NCBI GenBank assembly: GCA_012728595.1
Contig: JAAYEU010000083.1
Coordinates: forward strand, 1 to 43,959
From: Tissierellia bacterium
GTDB taxonomy: Bacteria > Bacillota > Clostridia > Tissierellales > Tepidimicrobiaceae
Length of the DNA: 43,959 nt
Direction: 5' to 3'
Under the pieces are notes generated by a model, which did not search any database, was not told the origin of the DNA, and saw nothing but the letters and a program-made list of their open reading frames with translations. Shown piece after piece: positions 1 through 7,792 of the stretch (the first letter of the stretch is position 1; every line of letters starts with the position of its first letter). The translations under genes and the position numbers were made by a program.

Positions 1-6
1 ACCTTA

Positions 7-49
7 TGTAACCCTTATGTAACCTATTTTTATGAGAATATGGTATACT
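7..49 (+). promoter_or_regulatory. WalR-like box and extended -10 upstream of the first gene
   Basis: Two TGTAAC hexamers lie 5 bp apart (7-12 and 18-23), matching the WalR (YycF) consensus TGTWAH-N5-TGTWAH. About 20 bp downstream is an extended -10 (TGG then TATACT, 44-49). The box covers the expected -35 position, and the gene downstream is an exported cell-wall-type protein followed by an amidase, so control by a WalRK-like system is a reasonable inference. The match is seen; the regulator is inferred. Confidence 0.5.
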
Positions 50-78
50 AGGGGCAAAAGGGAAAGGAGTGTTTGTAA

Positions 79-1095
79 ATGGATAGGATGAAAAGCTATC
101 TTATTTTAACCTTGGTAGTCTCCCTAGTCTTAAGTCCCCTAGTAACTGAAGCTGACGGTAATCAGCCAATAGACTTCACCCCCATAGACAATCCAATAGA
201 TCTGGATTTTCCAGACTATATTATACCAGATTATATTAGATATGATGGAAAGGTTGCCGACATTAGTACGGATGAAAATCTATTTTCCATTTGGGTTACA
301 GATGATGAAGAAGATCCCTATAGTGGAATGGTCCTATATATTACACAGGATACCATCCTACTAGAGGATGAAAGCAATGATTTCATCTCTAGGGATGAAT
401 TAGAGCTAGGCATGGAAATCACCACCTACTACCATAAGGATACAGTTATGTTGATGACTGCACCCCCCAGACTGGGAGCAGATATTATAGTAGTAAGGAA
501 AGGTGAAAATCCAGATTTAATCTATGTATCTAAATTCGATGAGAGTCTTTTAAGCTCCGATAAATCTTTGAGATTAAACCCATCAGAGGATACCCTTATA
601 ATCGATAGGGAAGGGAATTCAATAGAAAAGGAAGACATAGTAAACAGGCATTTAATTGTCTTTTACACGCTAGTTGCCGAAAGTTTTCCAGCCCAAACTA
701 CTCCTAATAAGATAATCCTGTTAGATAAAGAGGAATTGGAAATAAGCGTTTGGGATAAAATCTCAATAGAGCAAGAGGAGCTTAAGCTTAACAGTCCAAT
801 CTATAAGAATAGTCAGGAGGTAATCATGGTACCTCTAAGGCAGCTAGCTGAAAAGTTAGGATACCAAGTTAAATGGATTACCGATACTAGGACTGTTGAT
901 TTAACAAAAGATGATTACTTAATAAGCCTTACAATAGGGGAAGAAAGCTATACCCTAAAGGGTAGACCTATAAACTTAGGCATAGCGCCAGAACTTACAA
1001 ATTCCACAACCTATGTTCCCATTGAATTCTTACAGAGCATAATGGGAATAGATTTAGAGATATTAAAAACAGGCATACTAAATATACGCAAGTAG
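79..1095 (+). CDS. Secreted protein with C-terminal copper-amine-oxidase-N (stalk) domain
   Basis: A 338-aa exported protein. Residues 1-25 form a signal peptide (basic start, LILTLVVSLVLSPLV core). Residues 30-240 are an acidic region with beta-strand character that I do not recognise. Residues about 245-337 match the Cu_amine_oxidN1 fold common in clostridial surface proteins (VPLRQLAEKLGYQVKW, later TTYVPIEFLQ). Despite the name, this domain carries no oxidase activity and is thought to help with cell-wall attachment. AAAGGAGTG lies upstream; a second in-frame ATG at 88 is possible. The gene is followed by its own terminator. The specific role is unknown. Confidence 0.8.
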   Translation: MDRMKSYLILTLVVSLVLSPLVTEADGNQPIDFTPIDNPIDLDFPDYIIPDYIRYDGKVADISTDENLFSIWVTDDEEDPYSGMVLYITQDTILLEDESNDFISRDELELGMEITTYYHKDTVMLMTAPPRLGADIIVVRKGENPDLIYVSKFDESLLSSDKSLRLNPSEDTLIIDREGNSIEKEDIVNRHLIVFYTLVAESFPAQTTPNKIILLDKEELEISVWDKISIEQEELKLNSPIYKNSQEVIMVPLRQLAEKLGYQVKWITDTRTVDLTKDDYLISLTIGEESYTLKGRPINLGIAPELTNSTTYVPIEFLQSIMGIDLEILKTGILNIRK

Positions 1096-1107
1096 TAAAT
1101 TAAACTG

Positions 1108-1150
1108 AAAAGGAGAAAAAGGGTCAAAAAACTCTTTTTCTCCTTTTTGT
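1108..1150 (+). terminator. Rho-independent terminator
   Basis: A long perfect stem (AAAAGGAGAAAAAG paired with CTTTTTCTCCTTTT) with a short loop ends in a T-rich tract directly after the first gene. Confidence 0.85.
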
Positions 1151-1208
1151 TCTAACTTTAGGAGATGGTTAATAAAATAATTGTAATATAAGCATTTTGG
1201 GAGGAAAG

Positions 1209-1955
1209 ATGGTAAGAAAGCCAAGAGTGTATGTAATAAAGCTGAATAGGATGGCCATAATTTTGATAGGATTACTAGCTCTTATTTTACTAGCTTATGT
1301 GATACTTACAAATCAAAGGGTAATTGATGTCTTTAACCACAAGCCAAACGTAAAGACCATTGTAGTGGATCCGGGCCATGGTGGAATAGATGGAGGTACT
1401 GGCAAAAGGGGAGATATTTTGGAAAAGGATATCAATTTGGACATAGCTATTAAATTGAAAAAGGAATTAATAGTGGAGGGCTTCAACGTAATAATGACTA
1501 GGGAAAGGGATGAATCCCTAGAAGAACTAAGCCAGATAAAGGCCTCCAGATATAGAAGGGATTTAGATGCCAGAAGGGCTATAATAGATGCTAACAGGCC
1601 TGTGGTCTATGTAAGCATCCATGTCAATTCCAGCACAAGTCCTTCTGCTAGGGGAATAAAGATTTACCATTATCCTGGCTCGGAAGATGGTAGAGAACTG
1701 GCGGAGAAACTAGCCCAAGCAATAGATACCTACCTATACGGCCAATTCTTGAAGGATGAAAGCTTGAGGGCTGAAGTGCTATATGAGGACTTTTACATAC
1801 TAAGAGAGCCTAAATATACAGGAATATTATTAGAGGCAGGCTTTATTACCAATCCAGAGGAAAATAGGCTATTAAAGGATGAGGGCTATAAGGGAAAACT
1901 AGCCTATGCTATAAAGAAAGGAATACTGGAGTATTTAAAAGAAGCCAAGCGGTAA
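1209..1955 (+). CDS. cwlD: N-acetylmuramoyl-L-alanine amidase CwlD, spore cortex
   Basis: A 248-aa amidase_3 protein. In spore formers CwlD cleaves the peptide side chain from muramic acid so that muramic-delta-lactam, the mark read by germination lytic enzymes, can form in the cortex. The N-terminus is a single membrane anchor (IILIGLLALILLAYVIL). The catalytic zinc motifs are visible: VVDPGHGGIDGG near residue 55, then a Glu (LEKDINLD), SIHVNSS near 140, and LLEAGFITNPEEN near 210. The ORF track starts at a TTG (1197), but GGGAGGA sits between it and the ATG at 1209, so I use 1209. Length fits CwlD (about 240 aa) rather than longer vegetative amidases. Confidence 0.88.
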   Translation: MVRKPRVYVIKLNRMAIILIGLLALILLAYVILTNQRVIDVFNHKPNVKTIVVDPGHGGIDGGTGKRGDILEKDINLDIAIKLKKELIVEGFNVIMTRERDESLEELSQIKASRYRRDLDARRAIIDANRPVVYVSIHVNSSTSPSARGIKIYHYPGSEDGRELAEKLAQAIDTYLYGQFLKDESLRAEVLYEDFYILREPKYTGILLEAGFITNPEENRLLKDEGYKGKLAYAIKKGILEYLKEAKR

Positions 1956-1976
1956 AAAATACTGCCTGGCTTCTTT
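1941..1976. terminator. Bidirectional terminator between cwlD and spoVB
   Basis: GAAGCCAAGC pairs with GCCTGGCTTC, flanked by A and T runs. It overlaps the last codons of cwlD and lies just beyond the 3' end of the convergent spoVB gene, so it can serve both. Confidence 0.7.
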
Positions 1977-1988
1977 TCTACATATTTA

Positions 1989-3527
1989 TCAATTATTTCC
2001 TATTAGCCTCCTAAGTGGATTTTTAGGAATAGCTTTGCTTACATATAGGGTGAGTAGGTAGCATAAAGTCCCCATGACCAGGCTTAATAGAAAAGCCCAG
2101 GAGTAATTGACTCCAATTCCAAACAATAGATTAGTTCCATGGTGGATAACAAAAATCATAATAAGGGTAGCTAATAGGGGTTTAATGACTATATCAAGCC
2201 AATCTACTTTCAATTTCATCATCTTCCTAATAGTTATTACATCCAATAAAACTACAGTAGCTCCCGATGTTAGGAATCCTAGGAAAAAACCATTAATTCC
2301 AAAACGGGGGTTGCCTACTAGATAGTATATGGCAAGGATTTGAATCAGCATGCCTAAAATCCTATGAAGGGTAACTGCTACATGCCTTTTCAGACCATTT
2401 AAGACCCCTGATAGGGTATGCTGCAAGGCCATAAATAAAGTTCCATAGGCCATAATACTTAAAAATTTTCCCACCTTCAAATCCCTATAGAGTAAAAACC
2501 CCAATGGTTCAGAAAAGAATACATATAAGCCCGTTAGGGGAATGGCCCCCATTAGGGTTATCTTGATGGAAAATAGAGTATTCCTCTTTACATCCCCATA
2601 GTTTTTCAAAGCCATCTGTTCCGATAGATTTGGAACCAGATTTATTACCATGGCTGATGTTATCATGAAAGGGAGGGTGATTAAGGGCATGGTCATACCA
2701 GTAATCCTTCCAAAGGTGGCCACGGCTTCTGTATGGGAATAGCCTATCTTCATAAGCCTTTGAGGCATTAATAAAGAATTTAAAAACCTAAGGATCACAT
2801 TCAACAGATTAGACAAGCCTAGGGGTATGGCTATTGGTATGATTTGCCTCACTATGACCTTAAGAGGAATTATATTGGATTTAATGATTTTTTTCCTCTT
2901 CCAGGTCTTGAGCATAAAATTAAGCCAGATCAAATCGAATATCTCTCCAACGCTAATTCCAGCTAAGGCGATGAGGGCTCCATAAAAGGGTTTAACAGGA
3001 TATATATAATAGAGTAACCCTAGTATAATTACAAATCTGGTAACATATTCGATTATCTGGGAGATGCTAGGGATCATCACCAATTTTAAGCCATAATAAT
3101 ACCCCCTAATAATAGAGCTTATGGATATGACTATTATGGCTGGTATTAAAAGGTATAGCCCAAGAACCATTTTTTCATCTTTAAATACCCTTATTGAAAT
3201 ATCCTCTCCATATATCACTATGATGCTGCTAAATATTAAGGATAGAATCAAGGTCATAACAAAGGCAACCTTAAATGTCTTATCTACTCCATAGCTATCC
3301 TTCCTAGAGTTATACTCTGCCACTAATCTAGATACAGCCGTTGGGATTCCAACGGTAGACACTATTAAGAAGACCATTAATATGGACATGGCCATTTGGA
3401 ATAGACCCATGGCCTCAGCCCCGATGAATTTGGACAACATGACATCATAAATAAAATCGATTGTCTGTACCAGGAAGTTTATCACAAGCAAAATCATGGA
3501 ACCCTGTACAAAATCCCTTTCCTTCAA
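1989..3527 (-). CDS. spoVB: Stage V sporulation protein B, MOP/MATE-type polysaccharide flippase
   Basis: A 512-aa integral membrane protein with about 14 hydrophobic segments of the polysaccharide biosynthesis/MurJ-like flippase family. SpoVB is required for cortex synthesis in Bacillus and is thought to move lipid-linked peptidoglycan precursor across the forespore membrane. Family features are the N-terminal FVQGSMILLVINFLVQTIDF, the GAEAMGLFQMAMSI stretch near residue 40, VGIPTAVSRLVAEYNS near 60, and the long hydrophobic C-terminal half. The start is TTG behind GAGGTGG. It is convergent with cwlD, another cortex gene. Other members of the family (YtgP/MurJ2) cannot be excluded by eye, but length and context favour SpoVB. 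Confidence 0.85.
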   Translation of the reverse strand: MKERDFVQGSMILLVINFLVQTIDFIYDVMLSKFIGAEAMGLFQMAMSILMVFLIVSTVGIPTAVSRLVAEYNSRKDSYGVDKTFKVAFVMTLILSLIFSSIIVIYGEDISIRVFKDEKMVLGLYLLIPAIIVISISSIIRGYYYGLKLVMIPSISQIIEYVTRFVIILGLLYYIYPVKPFYGALIALAGISVGEIFDLIWLNFMLKTWKRKKIIKSNIIPLKVIVRQIIPIAIPLGLSNLLNVILRFLNSLLMPQRLMKIGYSHTEAVATFGRITGMTMPLITLPFMITSAMVINLVPNLSEQMALKNYGDVKRNTLFSIKITLMGAIPLTGLYVFFSEPLGFLLYRDLKVGKFLSIMAYGTLFMALQHTLSGVLNGLKRHVAVTLHRILGMLIQILAIYYLVGNPRFGINGFFLGFLTSGATVVLLDVITIRKMMKLKVDWLDIVIKPLLATLIMIFVIHHGTNLLFGIGVNYSWAFLLSLVMGTLCYLLTLYVSKAIPKNPLRRLIGNN

Positions 3528-3617
3528 AAGACCACCTCTAATTATTTCCCTATTATATAGTTATTTATATGCAGCTGATAAATAAAAAGAATCAAATCAA
3601 GGGCTTAACTATTCCCG

Positions 3618-3645
3618 TTGACATCATACCCCTCTGTAGTATAAT
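3618..3645 (+). promoter_or_regulatory. Sigma-A promoter of the CC/Se selenoprotein, with a partial ATACCC dyad
   Basis: TTGACA (3618), a 16-bp spacer and a perfect TATAAT (3640). Inside the spacer, ATACCCC...GTAGTAT (3626-3642) resembles the ATACCC-N5-GGGTAT dyad found before the glutaredoxin and HesB-like genes, but its right half is degenerate. Confidence 0.65.
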
Positions 3646-3674
3646 AGGATAAAAGAGGAAGGGAAGGAATAAAG

Positions 3675-3950
3675 ATGGAAATCCTTATCGATAGAAAAGC
3701 CAGGGAATATATAGAAAAGGCCAGTGAGGATAAGGCTATCACTATCGAACTCAGCCTGATTCCCAAGGGATGACTAACTTCCTTGCAACCATCGGTTCAG
3801 TTGGGAAAACCTGAAGATGAATCCTCCTACCATTTGTATCATTCAGATGGCATTAGGATATACCTTTCGCCGGAGCTGAGGGAGGAAATTGACGAAATCA
3901 GGGTTAAATTGATGAAATTTTTTAAGCTTCGACACCTATATATAGATTGA
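3675..3950 (+). CDS. CC/Se-motif family selenoprotein, UGA decoded as selenocysteine
   Basis: Absent from the ORF track because of an in-frame TGA at 3771. Reading TGA as selenocysteine gives a 91-aa protein: MEILIDRKAREYIEKAS..., IPKGU at Sec33, PSVQLGKPEDESSYHLY, then IRIYLSPELREEID. The layout (short alpha/beta start, G-[C/U] motif, LGKP, a dimly conserved C-terminus) matches what I recall of the CC/Se motif family, distantly HesB-like, in which Cys-Cys alternates with Sec. GGAAGG precedes the ATG. A candidate SECIS hairpin starts 5 nt after the UGA, and a good promoter lies upstream. The other reading, a pseudogene with one nonsense mutation, is less likely because the downstream frame stays open with family-like sequence and a second selenoprotein is present at 32.3 kb. 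Confidence 0.8.
3771..3807 (+). promoter_or_regulatory. UGA(Sec) codon and candidate bacterial SECIS hairpin
   Basis: After TGA (3771-3773), TTCC(3779)...CAAC pairs with GTTG-GGAA(3807), with a 3-nt bulge on the 5' side and a 10-nt apical loop. Position and size fit bacterial SECIS elements bound by SelB. Found by eye only. Confidence 0.5.
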
Positions 3951-4009
3951 ATGTAAATGGGGTCTAATATATTATAATATTCATAGCAATAAAATATTGG
4001 AGGTTTAAT

Positions 4010-5128
4010 ATGAAAAAGGGGATATGGATTTTCCTTCTACTGATATTATTACTCCCTTTAAAGGCGCAAGGGGAATATATGGAGCCAACTGAAATACATA
4101 TGGAAAGGGCTGTAGTTTTAGAAGTAGAGGAAGGGGAGAAAATTGAAGAAGTAGAGGGCATAACAGCCCAAGTTCAATATGTAAGAGTTGAAATTCTTAG
4201 CGGGAAATTTAAAGGTCAAACGGTCCATGTGGAAAACCACCTATCCCATAATATGGCCTATGATATTCCAGTGAAAGCAGGGGATAAGGTAGTAGTGGGA
4301 ATTGAAGAATATGAAGATGGTTTTGTAGAAGTCTACATATCTGACTATGCTAGGCAGAGCTATATATCCTATCTATTAGCTTTATTCATACTATTGATAA
4401 TCTTCATAGGCAGACAAAAGGGGATTAAGGCGGTAATAACCTTAGCTATAACTGTTTTTATAATTTTAAAGCTAATGCTTCCCCTGATGTTAAGGGGAAT
4501 AAACCCAATACCTATTTCTGTTTTAGCTTCCATATTAATTACCCTAATCACCATTCTAATCATTTCAGGCCTTAATGTTAAGAGCATATCTGCCATTGTA
4601 GGGACTACTAGCGGTGTGATTATTGCTGGAATAATAGCCTATTTTGTAGGCAGCCAGGTAAGGTTAACGGGCCTTAGCGGCGAAGAAGCTACCATGCTGA
4701 TGTTTATCCCCCAAGGGGTGGATTTCGATTTTAGGGGTCTATTATTCTCCGGTATAATACTGGGAGCCTTAGGGGCCATAATGGATGTGGGAATGTCCAT
4801 AGCTTCATCCATAGAGGAGATCCACAATGCCAATAAAAACTTTACAAGGAAGGAACTCTTCAATTCCGGGATGAATGTAGGAAAGGATATAATGGGTACC
4901 ATGACCAATACTCTTATATTGGCCTATACTGGTAGCTCTATTCCCCTATTACTCCTATTCATGGCTTATGAAACCTCTCTGATAAAGGTAATCAACCTAG
5001 ATATTATTGCAACGGAGATAGTTAGGTCCCTTTCTGGAAGCATAGGGTTGGTTTTAACCATTCCATTGACTGCTTTAGTATCCACCCTTTTAATAAAGAG
5101 GGAAAATCCCAAGGAGGAAGGTTTCTAA
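4010..5128 (+). CDS. YibE/F family membrane protein
   Basis: A 372-aa protein. A signal-type segment (residues 4-20) leads into an extracytoplasmic beta-rich domain of about 100 residues (VQYVRVEILSGKFKGQTVHVENHL), then seven or so membrane helices from residue 115 to 365. The motif GALGAIMDVGMSIASSI...E near 245 and GTMTNTLILAYTGSSIPLLL near 295 are YibE/F signatures. The family is widespread in Firmicutes; I know of no established transport substrate. GGAGG lies 8 nt before the ATG. It stands alone, with a strong terminator behind it. Confidence 0.85.
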   Translation: MKKGIWIFLLLILLLPLKAQGEYMEPTEIHMERAVVLEVEEGEKIEEVEGITAQVQYVRVEILSGKFKGQTVHVENHLSHNMAYDIPVKAGDKVVVGIEEYEDGFVEVYISDYARQSYISYLLALFILLIIFIGRQKGIKAVITLAITVFIILKLMLPLMLRGINPIPISVLASILITLITILIISGLNVKSISAIVGTTSGVIIAGIIAYFVGSQVRLTGLSGEEATMLMFIPQGVDFDFRGLLFSGIILGALGAIMDVGMSIASSIEEIHNANKNFTRKELFNSGMNVGKDIMGTMTNTLILAYTGSSIPLLLLFMAYETSLIKVINLDIIATEIVRSLSGSIGLVLTIPLTALVSTLLIKRENPKEEGF

Positions 5129-5536
5129 CTAGGATATATAAAATCCAAGCTTAAAACTTAAGCTTGGATTTTTTTCTCCTTCAAAAGCCCTGCGTAAAAT
5201 CCATTTTTCGATTTTCTTGCCATCTTCCTCATAGATTTTCCATTCTATAGGTAGACTATAGGCAAACTCGACTACCTCGTTATTCATAATAGGTATATCC
5301 ACATCTAAGGAATGAGCCATGGTCATTCTATCGATCCTTTGAAAACCGCCGATTACAGCAACAATATTCTGGCCCCTTCCTACCTTTTCACCTGGAAAAC
5401 AGTTTTGACCTAAAGCTATTCCATTTAAAGGAATTATGCTGGTGTTGTCAGGGCCTCTGTGTTTAATTTTTTCCAAAATATCTTTCACCAACTCATAACT
5501 ATCTTCCCTATGGCAAACCCCAGCTATACCACTCAT
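5129..5536 (-). pseudogene. Asparagine synthetase (AsnB-type) remnant with large internal deletion
   Basis: A 135-codon open frame that joins two distant parts of an asparagine synthetase. Residues 1-60 (GIAGVCHREDSYELV, IKHRGPDN) are the start of the glutamine amidotransferase domain, and residues 68-120 (FQRIDRMTMAHSLDVDIP, NNEVVEFAYSLPIEWK) are the end of the synthetase domain. The ATP pyrophosphatase SGGxDS loop and most of both domains are missing; an intact enzyme has 500-600 residues. The nucleophilic Cys after Met1 is Ser (MSGIAG). The 3' end runs into the neighbour's terminator. It cannot make asparagine; a residual binding role cannot be ruled out because the frame is open. Confidence 0.7.
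5141..5175. terminator. Strong terminator after the YibE/F gene
   Basis: A 14-bp perfect stem (AAATCCAAGCTTAA with its complement), a 3-nt loop and a T7 run. It lies inside the 3' end of the minus-strand asparagine-synthetase remnant, whose last ten or so codons are therefore hairpin sequence. Confidence 0.9.
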
Positions 5537-5720
5537 AATATTAAAATCACCTCAATTATAAATTATCAACAAAAAAGGATTTATGGAAAATAATTCCATT
5601 AAATCCCTTTTATAAATACTACCATATCATTATATATATGTAAAAGACTAAGAAAATTATTTATATTGTAAAGTTCTATAATAGAAAATATAGACAGAAT
5701 AGAAATTAAGTCTGGTATTA

Positions 5721-5770
5721 TTGACACCAGCTTAAAATAAGGTTACAATATTATTGGCATATGCCAATAA
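5721..5770 (+). promoter_or_regulatory. Promoter with 20-bp perfect palindrome at the transcription start (mrp-DUF134)
   Basis: TTGACA (5721-5726), a 17-bp spacer and TACAAT (5744-5749) are followed at once by TTATTGGCATATGCCAATAA (5751-5770), a perfect 20-bp palindrome covering the expected start of transcription. This is a classic repressor-operator position. The next-but-one protein is a helix-turn-helix regulator, which makes self-control a reasonable guess. Confidence 0.7.
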
Positions 5771-5789
5771 GTTACGGAAGGAGATAAAA

Positions 5790-6614
5790 ATGGCCGATTG
5801 CAATAATTGCCCAGTAAAGGATAATTGTACATCTCAAGATACTTGTACCATAAAGAATAATCCCTATAATTTTGTAAAGAATATCATAGGTGTAATGAGC
5901 GGTAAGGGTGGAGTAGGCAAATCCACTATCTCTGCCTTAATTGCCAAGGACTTAAGCCATAAAGGATATAAGGTAGGAGTTATGGATGCTGACATTACAG
6001 GTCCAAGTATTCCAAGGCTGTTCCAGATAGAGGGAAGAAGGGCTACAGCTAACGAACACGGAATAATTCCCATAACCACCCAAGATGGTATTAAGGTAAT
6101 GTCTTTAAACCTACTGATGGATGAAGAGGATAAGCCAGTTATCTGGAGAGGACCTATTCTATCCAGCATAGTCCAGCAGTTCTGGACTGATGTATTATGG
6201 GGAGAATTAGATTATCTAATCATAGATATGCCGCCAGGAACGGGAGATGTGGCCTTAACGGTTATGCAATCCATCCCCATATCTGGCATAATAATGGTTT
6301 CTGTACCCCAAGATTTGGTTTCCATGATTGTAGCAAAGGCTGTTAATATGGCTAAGAGGCTAAACATACCAGTCTTAGGCGTAGTTGAAAACATGAGCTA
6401 TGTATTATGTCCCGATTGCAAGAAGAAAATCCAGATATTTGAAGGGGAAAATACGGAAAACTTCCTTCAAGAATACCAGCTAGACCTATTGGGTGAGCTG
6501 CCTATGGGTAAGGATATTGCCAATATATCCGTCAACGGCAATTCAGAACTGTCAGAAGAGGTAAAGGATATCTTTAATAGTATAAGCACTAAGATAATTA
6601 ATACCTTCAACTGA
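5790..6614 (+). CDS. Mrp/NBP35-type P-loop ATPase, Fe-S cluster carrier
   Basis: A 274-aa ParA/MinD-superfamily ATPase. Mrp/ApbC/NBP35 proteins bind an Fe-S cluster at a dimer interface and pass it to apo-proteins. The deviant Walker A MSGKGGVGKST lies near residue 35, the switch motif MDADITGPSIPRLF near 65, IIDMPPGTGD near 145, and the cluster-binding CPDC near 205. The N-terminus adds a Cys cluster (CNNCPVKDNCTSQDTC), as in the NBP35-like clostridial form. The track start (TTG at 5754) falls inside the palindrome; AAGGAGAT before the ATG at 5790 fixes the start. It is followed 17 nt later by the DUF134 gene. Confidence 0.88.
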   Translation: MADCNNCPVKDNCTSQDTCTIKNNPYNFVKNIIGVMSGKGGVGKSTISALIAKDLSHKGYKVGVMDADITGPSIPRLFQIEGRRATANEHGIIPITTQDGIKVMSLNLLMDEEDKPVIWRGPILSSIVQQFWTDVLWGELDYLIIDMPPGTGDVALTVMQSIPISGIIMVSVPQDLVSMIVAKAVNMAKRLNIPVLGVVENMSYVLCPDCKKKIQIFEGENTENFLQEYQLDLLGELPMGKDIANISVNGNSELSEEVKDIFNSISTKIINTFN

Positions 6615-6631
6615 ACATAAGGGAGGTTAAT

Positions 6632-7066
6632 ATGGCAAGACCAGTTAAGTGTAGAAAAATAGAATTTCTTCCCCATATAAACTTATTTTTGCCCCAAGGC
6701 CAGGAAGGTGGAGAAAAAGAAGGAATAATATTAAGGTTAGAGGAGTTGGAAGCCCTTCGGTTAAAGGATTTAAAGGGCCTATCCCAGCAGGAGTGTGCCC
6801 ATGTAATGGAAGTGTCAAGACAAACCTTCCAAAATATTTTGGAAGGGGCCAGGAAGAAGGTGGCAGAAGCCTTAGTAAAGGGTTTACCCCTCCAAATAAA
6901 AGGAGGAGATTTTGCCTTCCAATCCTGCCAATTCCAGTGTAGCCTTTGTAAGGCTACCTATAAAATCAACTTTATAAGGGACAAGTCCAACTGTCCCCTG
7001 TGTAAGTCAGACCAAATAGTATGCCTTAACAGAAAGGCTGAGTGCAGTAGACATTGTAAAGGATAG
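6632..7066 (+). CDS. DUF134 (UPF0251) helix-turn-helix protein with C-terminal Cys motifs
   Basis: A 144-aa predicted DNA-binding protein. Residues 1-95 match DUF134: MARPVKCRKIEFLP start, LRLEELEALRLKDLKGLSQQECAHVMEVSRQTFQNIL as a sigma-70-region-4-like helix-turn-helix. The C-terminal 45 residues carry CSLC, CPLC and later Cys pairs in a zinc-ribbon or Fe-S-like spacing. It is transcribed with the Mrp ATPase from a promoter bearing a perfect palindrome, so it may sense Fe-S or metal status and repress its own operon; that is inference. No function is established for the family as far as I know. Confidence 0.82.
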   Translation: MARPVKCRKIEFLPHINLFLPQGQEGGEKEGIILRLEELEALRLKDLKGLSQQECAHVMEVSRQTFQNILEGARKKVAEALVKGLPLQIKGGDFAFQSCQFQCSLCKATYKINFIRDKSNCPLCKSDQIVCLNRKAECSRHCKG

Positions 7067-7122
7067 TATAAACCCCTATGTTTTTGGCAAAGATAAGATA
7101 ATAAAAACATGGGGGGATATTC

Positions 7123-7398
7123 ATGGATAGACCAAAAGATCATTATAGAAAAAAGGCCCAAAGGATTTTAGAATATGTAAATCTCTTATCTAGTAAATTC
7201 AAGGCAGAAGAAAAGACGGAAGATGAAAAGATGATAGAGAGCTTAAAAAAGGCCCACGAGGAATGGAAGAATAAGGAGGTTTATTTCCAATCGGTATCAG
7301 ACCCAGATCTAGTAGACCATGCCATCTATGAACTAGAGGCCTCTAAGATTAAATACATCTACCTACTTAAAAAGGTAAAGGAAAGAAATATTAGGTAA
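7123..7398 (+). CDS. YaaL-like (DUF2508) small protein
   Basis: A 91-aa charged, helical protein with no membrane segment (RILEYVNLLSSKFKAEEKTED, HAIYELEASKIKYIYLLKKVKE). Size and position immediately upstream of bofA match YaaL/DUF2508, which lies between recR and bofA in Bacillus. The role is unknown. GGGGGAT precedes the ATG. Confidence 0.65.
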   Translation: MDRPKDHYRKKAQRILEYVNLLSSKFKAEEKTEDEKMIESLKKAHEEWKNKEVYFQSVSDPDLVDHAIYELEASKIKYIYLLKKVKERNIR

Positions 7399-7453
7399 TA
7401 TTTACTCGACTTGTCCCCTATTATATAATATAGAGTTAATGAGGGGGGATATA

Positions 7454-7714
7454 ATGGAGATTGGTTCCTTATTGGCCTTCGTATTTGGCTTATTCTTACT
7501 ATATATTGTGGGCATAGCCTTGGTAATTCCCATTAAGCTGATAGTAAAGTTAATAGTGAATGGGGTTTTGGGAGGAATTCTATTACTGATGGTAAACCTA
7601 ATAGGTAGCTTTATAGGTATAAGCATAGTGATAAATCCTTTGACTGCTGTAATTGCAGGAGTCTTTGGTATACCGGGTATTTTATTACTATTGATAATCC
7701 AACATATTTTATGA
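7454..7714 (+). CDS. bofA: BofA, inhibitor of pro-sigma-K processing
   Basis: An 86-aa membrane protein, almost wholly hydrophobic. In Bacillus, BofA and SpoIVFA hold the SpoIVFB protease inactive in the outer forespore membrane until the forespore signals. The sequence VIPIKLIVKLIVNGVLGGILLLMVNLIG and the C-terminal PLTAVIAGVFGIPGILLLLI fit the family. The ORF track starts at an ATG at 7439, but GAGGGGGGAT lies between it and the ATG at 7454, which I take as the start. Clostridia often keep bofA even where sigma-K is made without processing, so its target here is uncertain. Confidence 0.85.
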   Translation: MEIGSLLAFVFGLFLLYIVGIALVIPIKLIVKLIVNGVLGGILLLMVNLIGSFIGISIVINPLTAVIAGVFGIPGILLLLIIQHIL

Positions 7715-7792
7715 TTTTAGCCTTAAATTTGCAAATATTCTCTATATCTGGTATAAATATAATATACAAATAAATAGCGAGGGGGTAGCAAC

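Noticed and set aside
951-964. TACCC-TAAA-GGGTA dyad like the CsoR-type sites
   Set aside because: It lies well inside the first coding region, far from any promoter, and encodes conserved-looking residues; taken as chance.
2107-2325. Plus-strand ORFs opposite spoVB and other large genes
   Set aside because: Shadows of the coding strand; no ribosome binding site and no recognisable protein features.
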